DNA of 64,000 nt from an uncultured Eubacteriales bacterium (lineage in GTDB: Bacteria > Bacillota > Clostridia > Christensenellales > Aristaeellaceae), in NCBI GenBank assembly GCA_900315315.1, contig OMYT01000017.1:1-64000 (forward strand). The letters run 5' to 3'. Position 1 is the first letter of the stretch; each line of letters opens with the position of its first letter. Shown in pieces: positions 55,963 through 64,000 of this stretch. A program made the position numbers and the translations under genes. The notes beneath the pieces are model-generated. The model was not told where the DNA came from, ran no database searches, and saw nothing but the letters and a program-made list of their open reading frames with translations.

Positions 55963-57843
55963 ATGAATGCTGAAGAACGCAGAATCATTGCCGTCTGTAC
56001 TTCCTGGGAGGATGTAGAAAATCTGAATCTTGTACTGAACCGGCTGATCGAAGCGGCAGAGGAGCACGGTTTCCTTCCGCTTTGTATTGCGTTTGACCGG
56101 AACGGTGTCGAATCCCGCGGAGAGGAAAGTATTCGGGAGTTCATGAACATGTTCAGAGTCCCGGACCTTGCCGGCATCATGCTTTTTGGGGAAATGATCC
56201 GCTCGGATCCCATCAATAAGCATATTATCCGGATTGCCGGGGAAAAGAAGATTCCCGTCTTCATGCTGGAGAGACAGTATGAAGGCTGCATCAATATGGA
56301 TCTGCAATATCATGAGGGCTTTGAGAAGGTTGCAAGACATATGATCGAAGATCATGGATGCAGGGATATCGTGATGGTGGCGGGGATCAAGGGAAATTCC
56401 TATTCGGAGGACCGGATTGACCTGTGCCGCCGGATTCTGGAGGAGCACGGCGGCTCTTTGCCGCCGGAGAAGGTGATTTACGGGGATTACTGGGATGAAC
56501 CGACGATGCGGGCACTGGATGGTTATTTTTCCGGAGGGGGTAGGATGCCGCAGGCTTTCCTGTGCGCAAATGACGCAATGGCAATCACCGTATGCATCTA
56601 TTTGAGTGAGAGGAACGTACGGGTGCCGCAGGAGGTGCTGGTGGCCGGATTTGACGGGATTCTGCCGGGTGAGAACCACGAACCGTCATTGACGACAGCC
56701 AGGCCCGATTTCCATTTCATGTTTGCGAAAATGCTGGAACGGGCGGGAAACTGGAAGACGGAAGACGCGGGAAAAACAGAAACCTGGGCGATTCCCTTCG
56801 AATTTGTTCCCAGGGAATCCTGCGGTTGTAAACGTCGAAATGCTTTTCTGAACACCCAGAAAGCCGGGGAACTGAAGATTATTAATCTGGAATATACACG
56901 CCATATCCGCGCAATGGGTAATTTTATCCGTACGACCCTGAGCATGGATGATCTGGGGAAACTGAAAGAACATCTAACGCAGGAGTTTGCACAGCGCTCG
57001 AATCCGTATTATTTTGCCGCTGTTCTGAATGAACACGACCGCCAAACCGCTCAGCCGATACTGCACAGCAGACATGGACTGTTCCTTTCGGATACAGCTT
57101 TCCACTGGAAAGAAGATCCGGTGCCGGATGAGGAAGTACTCAGAGCGGACCGCTCCGTCCGGATTGTGATGGCCCAGTTGCTGCAGAACGAGCAGGAAAC
57201 GATGGGGTATTTAATTTCCGGCATGAAAAATCTGAGCCTGCGGGAACAGGAAAGGTTTGAGGAAGAGGCGCTGTTCCTTTCGGCTGCTTTGAACGCGGTG
57301 ATCGGCAACCGGAGGCTGGCGGAAGCAAATGATGCGATCCTCAAGATGGCGGAGCATGATTATCTGACAGGACTATATAACCGAAGAGGATTCCTGCGGG
57401 AACTGGAGCGCAGACTGAAACTGCCGGAAGCGCAGGGGAAGATCCTGACACTGTTTTCAATGGATATGGACCGACTGAAGGGCATTAATGATATTTACGG
57501 ACATCAGGAAGGAGATCACGCGATTCAGTGCCTGGCATACGGACTCGAGAAGGAATTCGGCGGAAAAGGAATCTGCGCCCGATACGGCGGGGATGAATTC
57601 GCGTTTGCACTGCTGGAAGAAAAGTCGCTGCAGCCTGAACTTGAGGAAATCCGTTCGCGCATAGAGAAAACTGCCCGCGAAAAGTGCGGGCAGCGGGAGT
57701 ATACAATATCGGCAAGCTTAGGGGCCTGTTCAGCCGTTGCTGATGGTCAGCTGTCGCTGGACGATATGCTGGCCGAGGCGGACAGGGCACTTTATGCGGA
57801 TAAGGGAAAGAGAAAAAACAGGCGGGCATCTGATCGCAACTGA
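55963..57843 (+). CDS. LacI-type ligand-binding sensor with GGDEF domain (diguanylate cyclase)
   Basis: 626 residues. Residues 5-280 form a periplasmic-binding-protein-like type 1 domain without a DNA-binding helix (IAVCTSWEDVENLNLV, GIMLFGEMI, VARHMIEDHGCRDIVMVAG, PQAFLCANDAMAITV, VLVAGFDGILPGENHEPSLTT). A helical/GAF-like linker follows (320-460), then a GGDEF domain with HDYLTGLYNRRGFL, DMDRLKGINDIYGHQEGD and active site RYGGDEFAFALL. Expected to make c-di-GMP in answer to a cytoplasmic ligand. No signal peptide or membrane segment. ATG 55963 is preceded by AAAGGGG. 57 bases after the Dabb gene. Confidence 0.92.
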   Translation: MNAEERRIIAVCTSWEDVENLNLVLNRLIEAAEEHGFLPLCIAFDRNGVESRGEESIREFMNMFRVPDLAGIMLFGEMIRSDPINKHIIRIAGEKKIPVFMLERQYEGCINMDLQYHEGFEKVARHMIEDHGCRDIVMVAGIKGNSYSEDRIDLCRRILEEHGGSLPPEKVIYGDYWDEPTMRALDGYFSGGGRMPQAFLCANDAMAITVCIYLSERNVRVPQEVLVAGFDGILPGENHEPSLTTARPDFHFMFAKMLERAGNWKTEDAGKTETWAIPFEFVPRESCGCKRRNAFLNTQKAGELKIINLEYTRHIRAMGNFIRTTLSMDDLGKLKEHLTQEFAQRSNPYYFAAVLNEHDRQTAQPILHSRHGLFLSDTAFHWKEDPVPDEEVLRADRSVRIVMAQLLQNEQETMGYLISGMKNLSLREQERFEEEALFLSAALNAVIGNRRLAEANDAILKMAEHDYLTGLYNRRGFLRELERRLKLPEAQGKILTLFSMDMDRLKGINDIYGHQEGDHAIQCLAYGLEKEFGGKGICARYGGDEFAFALLEEKSLQPELEEIRSRIEKTAREKCGQREYTISASLGACSAVADGQLSLDDMLAEADRALYADKGKRKNRRASDRN

Positions 57844-57861
57844 GATCATGGGCTTTTCCGA

Positions 57862-60507
57862 TTATTCTGTACGGAGGGCTACCACCGGATCCTTGCGGGC
57901 AGCGATACCGCTGGGGATCAGACCGGCAATCAGGGTCAGGAACATGGAGATTGCCACCAGGATGAGCCCGGCAAGCGGGGGCAGAGAGGCAATATCCGGA
58001 ATGCCGGTCAGGTTTCCGAGAATCAGGTTTGCGATGACAGTCAGAAGCAAGGTTACCAGGATGCCGATAACACCGGCGGCAAACCCCACAATGAGTGTTT
58101 CGGCATTGAAAACCCGGGAGACATCCCGGCGGGAAGCGCCGATGGCCCGCAGGATCCCGATTTCCTTGGTGCGCTCCAGCACGCTGATATAGGTAATAAT
58201 CCCGATCATGATTGACGAAACAACGAGGGAAATACTGACAAAGGCAATCAGTACGTAGCTGATGATGTCTGTGATGGTAACGACGGAGGACATGAGCAGC
58301 CCCACATAATCCGTGTAAGTGATTTCTTCGCCGGGCTCCGCGTTTTGATTATACTCGTCGATCAGCTCCTGAATTTTCTGTTTTGCCTCAAAATTCTTCG
58401 GATAGATATAAATGACAGCCGGTTTGTCCGGATCGCTGACACCGAGGGTGGAGAGGTTCTGCTCGTACGAGTTCCCGCTGATCATCATGGTGCCCTTCTG
58501 GACGAACTGGGTCAGAAGATCCTTGGTCAGGAGTGGTTTGTAGGCATCCGGGATCATGCCGGCGGGAATGATCCCTTTTTCTTCCATGAGCGTCAGGAAC
58601 TCCGGCACATCCATGTTGTCCAGCAGGCTCATGGCGTCGATTGCAACAGAACTGAAAGGCTGGCCGGTGAAGACGTCAATATCGGGATTCGAGGTCTGCT
58701 CTTTGACGATCTCACTGTCGGCAATCTGTTTCAGGAGATAATCCGTAAGCTCTCGGCGGTACCCGACGCCGCCGCCCATCGAGGTTGCGACAGCACCCTG
58801 AGCAGGCCGAAGAATACCGACTATCTTGATTTCCATGGCATTTGCAAGAACATCCTTCATATATTCCGGGTCATTGCCGCAGTCTTTCCAGAATGTTCCG
58901 GACTTGACATAGCGATCAGTGGGGAGAAGCATACGGAAGGACAGATTCATCAGTTCGTCATAGGTGAACTCCATTTCAGTACTCTCGATTGCTTCGCCCT
59001 GCATGAGGCGGACAACGGCGTCCCTCAGTTCGCTCTGATCCTTGAGCCCCAGGGTATAGAGGGTGTAATCACTCAGTTCATTCCGGCTGTTGAGAATGAT
59101 GACCATCTCGTCCATTTTTTCCGGCATGCGGCCGGCTAGCACGTCATACTGACTGGCGAGAAGATCCGGATTGTCCAGCATGGGCTCAAAAACGTTCATC
59201 CGTCGCATGGTGGTATCCATCATGGTTTGCTGGATGCCGGCCATGGAGGCGCCGGTATTCAGCATATCCATCATACCGGTGGCTTCCATGGTCGTGGAAG
59301 GATTAACCTGAACGGGAGTATCTCCGTCTGTCCGATAGAGATATAGGGAAGAATTGTATTCATACTGAATGCCGGAAACCAGATCTTCAATCACGGAGGC
59401 CGGATCCTCCAGCCATTTTTTAAAAGGCGTCAGATTATTTTCCGTGATACTGGTCATCCAGGAGGACAGCATCTGGGTCATTCGTGTGCCGGAATAGACT
59501 TTTCCGTCCTCGTGCTCCCGGTTCTCTGTATCGATACCCATAAGGCCGGAGAGCGTGCCTGACATATCCATGGTCCGTTCATCGATCTCCAGGGGGTAGG
59601 AGGAAAGCGTGTCGCGCTGGACCCGCTCGATATAGCGGTTGACCCCGTTGGACAGGCTCAGGATCAGGGCGATGCCGATAATACCGATGGAGCCTGCAAA
59701 GGCGGTGAGGATGGTCCGGCCCTTTTTAGTCAGCAGATTGTTCAGGGAAAGGCCCATGGCGGTCCGCAGGCTCATGAAAGACTTCCTGGCATGGCATTCC
59801 GGAGATTGTGCGGCGGTATCGCTTTCCATGCAAACAGGCTGTGAATCACTGACGATCTTTCCGTCAAAGAGGTTGATGATCCGGGTGGCATAGGTATTGG
59901 CCAGTTCTGGATTATGGGTCACCATAATGACGAGCTTGTCCCGGCTGATCTCCCGGAGGATTTCCATAATCTGGATACTGGTTTCACTGTCCAGCGCACC
60001 GGTGGGCTCGTCAGCCAGCACGATATCCGGGTTATTGACCAGGGCCCGGGCGATGGCTACGCGCTGCATCTGGCCGCCGGAAAGCTGGTTCGGACGTTTT
60101 TTCAGCTGGTCCTGCAGGCCTACGCGTGTCAGGACCTCGACGGCCCGGCGGCGACGCTCTTCGCGGCTGACCCCGCTGAGCGTGAGCGCCAGCTCGACAT
60201 TTGCCAGGACGCTCTGATGCGGTATCAGGTTATAGCTTTGGAATACAAAGCCGACAGAGTGGTTGCGGAAGGTATCCCAGTCGCTCTCCGTGAAATCCTT
60301 TGTGGATTTTCTACGGATGATCAGATCGCCCTCGGTATAGTGATCCAGGCCGCCGATGATGTTCAGCAAGGTTGTTTTTCCGCAGCCGGAAGGACCGAGA
60401 ATGGCTGCGAATTCGCTTTCACCGAATTCGAGATTGACCCCGCGAAGTGCTTCCACCTTGGAATCGCCGGCAGCATAATGCTTTGTAATTCCCTTTAAAG
60501 TCAGCAT
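57862..60507 (-). CDS. ABC transporter, fused ATPase and FtsX/MacB-type permease
   Basis: 881 residues. ATPase domain 1-225: Walker [17 protein letters not shown], signature [15 protein letters not shown], Walker [16 protein letters not shown], His in VTHNPELA. After a linker, the first membrane helix is at about 265-290, a large outside domain (290-730) follows, and three C-terminal helices carry the FtsX domain ([47 protein letters not shown]). One polypeptide holds both parts, and half-transporters likely form dimers. Likely moves peptides, lipids or drives envelope mechanics. ATG 60507 has AAGGAA upstream. Confidence 0.93.
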   Translation of the reverse strand: MLTLKGITKHYAAGDSKVEALRGVNLEFGESEFAAILGPSGCGKTTLLNIIGGLDHYTEGDLIIRRKSTKDFTESDWDTFRNHSVGFVFQSYNLIPHQSVLANVELALTLSGVSREERRRRAVEVLTRVGLQDQLKKRPNQLSGGQMQRVAIARALVNNPDIVLADEPTGALDSETSIQIMEILREISRDKLVIMVTHNPELANTYATRIINLFDGKIVSDSQPVCMESDTAAQSPECHARKSFMSLRTAMGLSLNNLLTKKGRTILTAFAGSIGIIGIALILSLSNGVNRYIERVQRDTLSSYPLEIDERTMDMSGTLSGLMGIDTENREHEDGKVYSGTRMTQMLSSWMTSITENNLTPFKKWLEDPASVIEDLVSGIQYEYNSSLYLYRTDGDTPVQVNPSTTMEATGMMDMLNTGASMAGIQQTMMDTTMRRMNVFEPMLDNPDLLASQYDVLAGRMPEKMDEMVIILNSRNELSDYTLYTLGLKDQSELRDAVVRLMQGEAIESTEMEFTYDELMNLSFRMLLPTDRYVKSGTFWKDCGNDPEYMKDVLANAMEIKIVGILRPAQGAVATSMGGGVGYRRELTDYLLKQIADSEIVKEQTSNPDIDVFTGQPFSSVAIDAMSLLDNMDVPEFLTLMEEKGIIPAGMIPDAYKPLLTKDLLTQFVQKGTMMISGNSYEQNLSTLGVSDPDKPAVIYIYPKNFEAKQKIQELIDEYNQNAEPGEEITYTDYVGLLMSSVVTITDIISYVLIAFVSISLVVSSIMIGIITYISVLERTKEIGILRAIGASRRDVSRVFNAETLIVGFAAGVIGILVTLLLTVIANLILGNLTGIPDIASLPPLAGLILVAISMFLTLIAGLIPSGIAARKDPVVALRTE

Positions 60508-60541
60508 CAGTTAATCATTCCTTACAAATTAAATGCAACAT

Positions 60542-60571
60542 ATTTTATCACAGTAAATATGTTTAACACAA
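60542..60571 (-). promoter_or_regulatory. Promoter TTGTGT-18-TAAAAT
   Basis: Minus strand TTGTGT (60566-60571), TAAAAT (60542-60547), spacing 18, 35 bases before the ABC transporter start. The rest of the gap to 60736 has no feature I can support. Confidence 0.55.
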
Positions 60572-60736
60572 GTGAAGACACCGCGCCCTGGATGAAATCT
60601 GTGTGAACGGATACCGAAGATGATGTGGATAAAAAAACAGAAACAGGAGCGTAAGCTTCTTCTGAAATGGCTGGGGTGGAGGTTTTTTTAGATGAGATCA
60701 CGAAATACTACATGATCAGAAAAGAGGCTGAAGGAT

Positions 60737-61318
60737 ATGGGCTATGAGCTGAAATCGGCGCGTTATCTGGCGCGGGATGTACTGGAACGGGCTGTGCAGC
60801 CGGGAGATACGGTGATTGATGCCACGATGGGAAACGGACATGATACCCTGATGCTGTGCGAAGCGGTTGGGCCCGAAGGAAAGGTTTATGCCTTCGATAT
60901 CCAGGAGGCAGCTGTAAAGGAGACCGGGAAACTGCTTTTGGTTCACGGAATGGCGGACCGGGCCAGACTGATTCACAGCGGGCATGAACATATGCGGGAA
61001 TTTGCAGAGGAACCGGTTCAGGCGGTTGTGTTTAATCTCGGCTGGCTGCCAGGAGGAGATCATTCCGTCACAACACACTGGGAGACAACTTCCTGTGCCG
61101 TTCAGGCGGCACTGGAATTGCTGAAGCCTGGCGGGGTGCTGGTCATCTGTGCTTATCCGGGTCATGCTGAAGGTGACCGGGAACGGAAGGAACTGCCCGG
61201 ACTGCTGAGCAGTCTGAGCAATCGGGAGTACAATGTGCTGCGTCAGCAGTTCTTGAATGCGGGTATCGGAGCGCCTGAATGTTTTGTGGTACAGAAGTTG
61301 ACAGTGGCTAGTGAATAG
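60737..61318 (+). CDS. mnmM: Class I SAM-dependent methyltransferase, MnmM (YtqB)-like
   Basis: 193 residues. Motif I VIDATMGNGHDTLMLCEAVG with the characteristic N-G-x-D-T, VYAFDIQEAAV (motif II), VVFNLGWLPGGDHSVTT (motif IV, with G-G-D typical of the YtqB family) and LLKPGGVLVICAYPGHAEGDRE. In Bacillus this enzyme methylates 5-aminomethyl-2-thiouridine of tRNA at the wobble base. ATG 60737 (MGYELKSARYLARDVL) has AAGAGG 10 bases upstream and fits the family start. The 3' end is followed by a short tract of TAG-TGA-type tandem repeats (61305-61330). Confidence 0.88.
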   Translation: MGYELKSARYLARDVLERAVQPGDTVIDATMGNGHDTLMLCEAVGPEGKVYAFDIQEAAVKETGKLLLVHGMADRARLIHSGHEHMREFAEEPVQAVVFNLGWLPGGDHSVTTHWETTSCAVQAALELLKPGGVLVICAYPGHAEGDRERKELPGLLSSLSNREYNVLRQQFLNAGIGAPECFVVQKLTVASE

Positions 61319-61419
61319 TGACTAGTTGATAGAATGGGGATTCATCGACTGTACCCGAAATGACATTGAGCGGTTGGGATGACACGGAGATTGTCGGGAT
61401 AGCGAGGAGGAAGAGCAGA

Positions 61420-62451
61420 ATGCAGAAGAGGATCACTACGTCGGGGCCGCTGCACGACGAGAATGGGAAATTGATCGAGACCGGATACGCGACGAAACTG
61501 CTCAGAACCTACGACCGCAGCCGAGTGGCGGCAAAGCGGACGCGGATCAAGGAGTGGGACTACTACGCAGTCTGCACCGACCGCTTTGCCCTGGCGCTGA
61601 CGATCGACCATAACGGCTACATGACCATGGACAGTATTTCTTTGCTGGATTTTGAAAAAAATAAACAGGTGACGAAGTCGGTTATCGGTCTTCCGTTCAT
61701 GAAGAAACGGGAGCTGCCCATCACAAGTGAGAAGGGCGATATCTGCGTGAAGGGGAAAGAGTATATGCTCTCGTTTGAAAATGACGGGCATGACCGCCGT
61801 CTGATCGGTTTTATGAACAATTTCAGCGGCAGGGAAACCGTTTCCTTTGACCTGTATCTGACCGATGCGCCGAAGGAGAGCATGGTGATCGTGACGCCTT
61901 TCAGGGATCATCCGGAAGCCTTTTTCTATAATCAGAAAATTAACTGTATACGGGTTGCCGGCTGCATCCGCTTAGGCCATGAGGAATATACATGCGACCC
62001 ATCGGATACTTTTGCCGTCCTGGATTGGGGGCGGGGCGTATGGACGTACGACAATACCTGGTACTGGGGTTCCGCTTCCGGCCTTGCGGACGGCGTTCCT
62101 TTCGGGTTCAATATCGGTTACGGCTTCGGGGATACATCCGCGGCCAGCGAGAATGTGTTGTTTTACGGTGGGAAGATCCATAAACTGGGTCAGGTAAAAT
62201 TTAAAATTCCGCAAAAGGACGGAAAGGATCATTTCATGGCACGGTGGAAGTTCACGAGCGATGACGGGCGGTTTAAGATGAAGTTTGAGCCTGTCATGGA
62301 CAGAAGCTCAAAGACCAGCCTGGGAATCATCTGTTCGGATCAGCACCAGCTATTCGGGCGGTTTACAGGGACTGCAGTGCTGGACAACGGGAGGAAAATC
62401 CGGATTAACAATCTGATGGGGTTTGCGGAGAAAGTACGGAACAAGTGGTAA
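61420..62451 (+). CDS. DUF2804 domain protein
   Basis: 343 residues. Starts MQKRITTSGPLHDENGKLIETGYATKL-like, as in DUF2804, and carries its later marks: IKEWDYYAVCTDRFALALT, WGRGVWTYDNTWYWGSASG and FNIGYGFGD. All-beta, probably a soluble AttH-like/lipocalin-type sandwich; role unknown. GAGGAGGAAGAGCAGA precedes ATG 61420. No membrane segments. Alone, then the exported beta-helix gene follows after 93 bases. Confidence 0.9.
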   Translation: MQKRITTSGPLHDENGKLIETGYATKLLRTYDRSRVAAKRTRIKEWDYYAVCTDRFALALTIDHNGYMTMDSISLLDFEKNKQVTKSVIGLPFMKKRELPITSEKGDICVKGKEYMLSFENDGHDRRLIGFMNNFSGRETVSFDLYLTDAPKESMVIVTPFRDHPEAFFYNQKINCIRVAGCIRLGHEEYTCDPSDTFAVLDWGRGVWTYDNTWYWGSASGLADGVPFGFNIGYGFGDTSAASENVLFYGGKIHKLGQVKFKIPQKDGKDHFMARWKFTSDDGRFKMKFEPVMDRSSKTSLGIICSDQHQLFGRFTGTAVLDNGRKIRINNLMGFAEKVRNKW

Positions 62452-62544
62452 GTTTTCAAGTTTATTTTAAGGTTCATGTGTATCATAGGGGTCAGCCGGA
62501 AGAAACGGCTGACCCTGAATGATTGATGAAAGAAGGCAAAGAAC

Positions 62545-63984
62545 ATGATTAAAAAGATCATTGCGATTCTGATTACTCTGGCGATGCTGTTCAGCATTAG
62601 CCTGTCCGCGTTCGCGGATGATAGCGGAGAGCCTCCGGAACCGCCTTCGGGCGACATGACGCCGCCGGACGGCGGAAACGGACAGCCCCCGGAGAAACCG
62701 GACGGCAATCCTCCGGACGGAGCGCCCGGCGGCGGATTCGGAGGCGGAACCCCTCCCGGAAGAGAGACGGCGGACTTTACTTACACAGCGGTGACAGAGC
62801 TTACCGAGGCGGCGGAGCAGGCGGAGCAGACTTATACATCGGAAACCGCGGACGAAAGCGCGCTGATAATCAATACGTCGGACGCTGTGACAATCACCAA
62901 TCCGACCGTTACAAAGACCGGCGACTCCAATGGCGGGGACAACTGCAATTTCTATGGCCTGAATGCGGGCGTGCTGGTCATGGGCGGAAGCACTGCGACG
63001 ATCAGCGGAGGAATCATTGAAACCTCGGCCAGCGGCGCGAACGGGGTTTTCTCTTACGGAGGGAACGGCGGCAGGAACGGCACGGAAGGCGACGGAACGA
63101 CCGTGAATATTTCCGATACGATCATCACTACGACCGGCGACGGGTCCGGCGGAATCATGACCACCGGCGGCGGAATCACCAATGCGTCGAATCTGACTGT
63201 GACAACCTCCGGCAGGTCTTCAGCGGCGATCCGTACGGATCGGGGAGGCGGAACGGTTGTCGTGGACGGTGGAACATATACTACTAACGGTCTGGGATCT
63301 CCGGCGATCTATTCCACGGCGGATATTACCGTAAAGAATGCGACGCTGGTATCGAACCTGTCCGAAGGTGTATGCATTGAGGGTATGAACTCCATTACAC
63401 TGGAGAATTGCGACATGACGGCAAACAACACCCAGTGTAATGGAAAAGCCACTTTCCATGACACGATTATGATTTATCAAAGCATGTCCGGAGACGCGGA
63501 CAGCGGTACCTCCTCTTTCACTATGACCGGCGGAAGCCTGACCAGTCAAAGTGGGCACATGTTCCACGTGACCAATACTCATGCGGTGATCACTCTGCGC
63601 GGAGTGAACCTGGTCAACGAAGGAAGCGATATCCTGCTGTCTGTATGCGATGACGGATGGAGCGGCGCGGACAATATCGCGGAACTGGTTGCTGACGGGC
63701 AGAAGCTGGAAGGCGCAATCCTGGTCGGAGAAGACTCAACGCTGAAACTGACGCTTACCAACGGATCAACGTTTGAGGGATATATCAACGGTGAAATCGA
63801 GAACGCGAAAGGAGAAACCTTGTCGACAAAGATCGGAACGGTGGAGGTTTCGCTGGATGAAACGAGTACCTGGACGCTGACGGCAGACACATATATCACT
63901 GGTTTTGCCGGAGACGCGGCCAATGTAAACGGAAACGGATATACGCTGTATGTGAATGGTGAGGCGCTGGAAGGGATCAGCTGA
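62545..63984 (+). CDS. Exported right-handed beta-helix protein with Pro/Gly-rich N-terminus
   Basis: 479 residues. Signal peptide (MIKKIIAILITLAMLFSISLSAFAD), Pro/Gly/Asp-rich linker (residues 28-80, PPEPPSGDMTPPDGG...), then beta-helix repeats rich in Thr, Ser, Gly and Asn (ITNPTVTKTGDSNGGDN, ATISGGIIETSASGANG, ITLENCDMTANNTQ). Such proteins resemble adhesins or polysaccharide-binding/lyase scaffolds; no catalytic residues can be named. No cell-wall sorting signal at the C-terminus (ends YVNGEALEGIS). AAGAAGGCAAAGAAC precedes ATG 62545. Confidence 0.85.
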   Translation: MIKKIIAILITLAMLFSISLSAFADDSGEPPEPPSGDMTPPDGGNGQPPEKPDGNPPDGAPGGGFGGGTPPGRETADFTYTAVTELTEAAEQAEQTYTSETADESALIINTSDAVTITNPTVTKTGDSNGGDNCNFYGLNAGVLVMGGSTATISGGIIETSASGANGVFSYGGNGGRNGTEGDGTTVNISDTIITTTGDGSGGIMTTGGGITNASNLTVTTSGRSSAAIRTDRGGGTVVVDGGTYTTNGLGSPAIYSTADITVKNATLVSNLSEGVCIEGMNSITLENCDMTANNTQCNGKATFHDTIMIYQSMSGDADSGTSSFTMTGGSLTSQSGHMFHVTNTHAVITLRGVNLVNEGSDILLSVCDDGWSGADNIAELVADGQKLEGAILVGEDSTLKLTLTNGSTFEGYINGEIENAKGETLSTKIGTVEVSLDETSTWTLTADTYITGFAGDAANVNGNGYTLYVNGEALEGIS

Positions 63985-64000
63985 TTTAAATTCAGAATAA

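Noticed and set aside
1-64000. tRNA, rRNA, known riboswitches, CRISPR arrays, transposases, phage genes
   Set aside because: Looked for by eye on both strands; nothing with a convincing cloverleaf, riboswitch core, spaced repeat array or transposase motif was found.

Overview
The window looks like chromosomal DNA of a Gram-positive, low-to-mid GC anaerobe of the Bacillota, probably class Clostridia (Christensenellales-like or another rumen/gut group; this placement is an inference from gene content, since no rRNA or other marker gene is present). Supporting signs are strong AGGAGG-type ribosome binding sites, many secreted proteins with short signal peptides, an iron-sulfur L-serine dehydratase, HelD, PspC, DUF6465 proteins, a CotH-family protein, MATE and MacB/FtsX-type transporters and several oxygen-sensitive or FMN enzymes. 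No tRNA, rRNA, CRISPR array, insertion sequence or prophage was seen.

Layout. 0-9.5 kb: 3' end of a CotH-like kinase, a secreted protein, a soluble hybrid histidine kinase with an adjacent secreted solute-binding-type protein, a small acidic protein, a frameshifted lipase, flavodoxin, gene debris and a membrane protein. 9.5-21.6 kb: a DUF6465 protein, a TIM-barrel protein, free-methionine-sulfoxide reductase, a decayed serine hydrolase, a secreted nucleotidase, a decayed DUF1269 gene and Sel1 gene, an HD protein, L-serine dehydratase with an extra C-terminal module, a thioredoxin-fold protein with a disrupted start, and a GltD-like flavoprotein. 21.6-31.7 kb: HelD behind a leader terminator, PspC behind an ECF-type promoter, the first of two phasin-like/lysine-rich-tail proteins, peptidase T, a PPP-type phosphatase, glycerate kinase, an AroE-like dehydrogenase and a zinc-ribbon exported protein. 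31.7-45.8 kb: a thioesterase / Sm-GNAT / adenylating-ligase run, the second phasin-like protein, a leader-peptide-like small protein, an exported nitroreductase, a TRIC channel, a YjjG-like HAD, an RpiB-like isomerase, cysteine hydrolase, FMN reductase, a P-loop kinase, and a DUF2974 lipase. 45.8-64 kb: YdcF-like, a second DUF6465 protein, an FtsL-like protein, MATE, two SH3b proteins, M18 aminopeptidase, a tyrosine-phosphatase-like protein, a Big/PDZ exported protein, a GGDEF sensor, an ABC/FtsX fusion, an MnmM-like methyltransferase, a DUF2804 protein and an exported beta-helix protein.

Most genes are single transcription units with their own promoter; I see few true operons. The most striking non-genic features are (i) several recurrent promoter designs (TTGC-type -35 with a TGN-extended -10; TTGACA-17-CATAATA with a conserved spacer; three promoters with a palindrome over the -10), (ii) a four-copy dispersed element made of a terminator half plus CGAATATTCA, and (iii) an unusual amount of gene debris: 5' ends with a ribosome binding site and 3' ends of lost genes lie between intact genes, in two cases overlapping the start of the next gene. 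At least eight genes carry a frameshift, an in-frame stop or a large internal deletion. A short acidic protein family occurs once intact, several times as debris, and once as the C-terminal tail of serine dehydratase.
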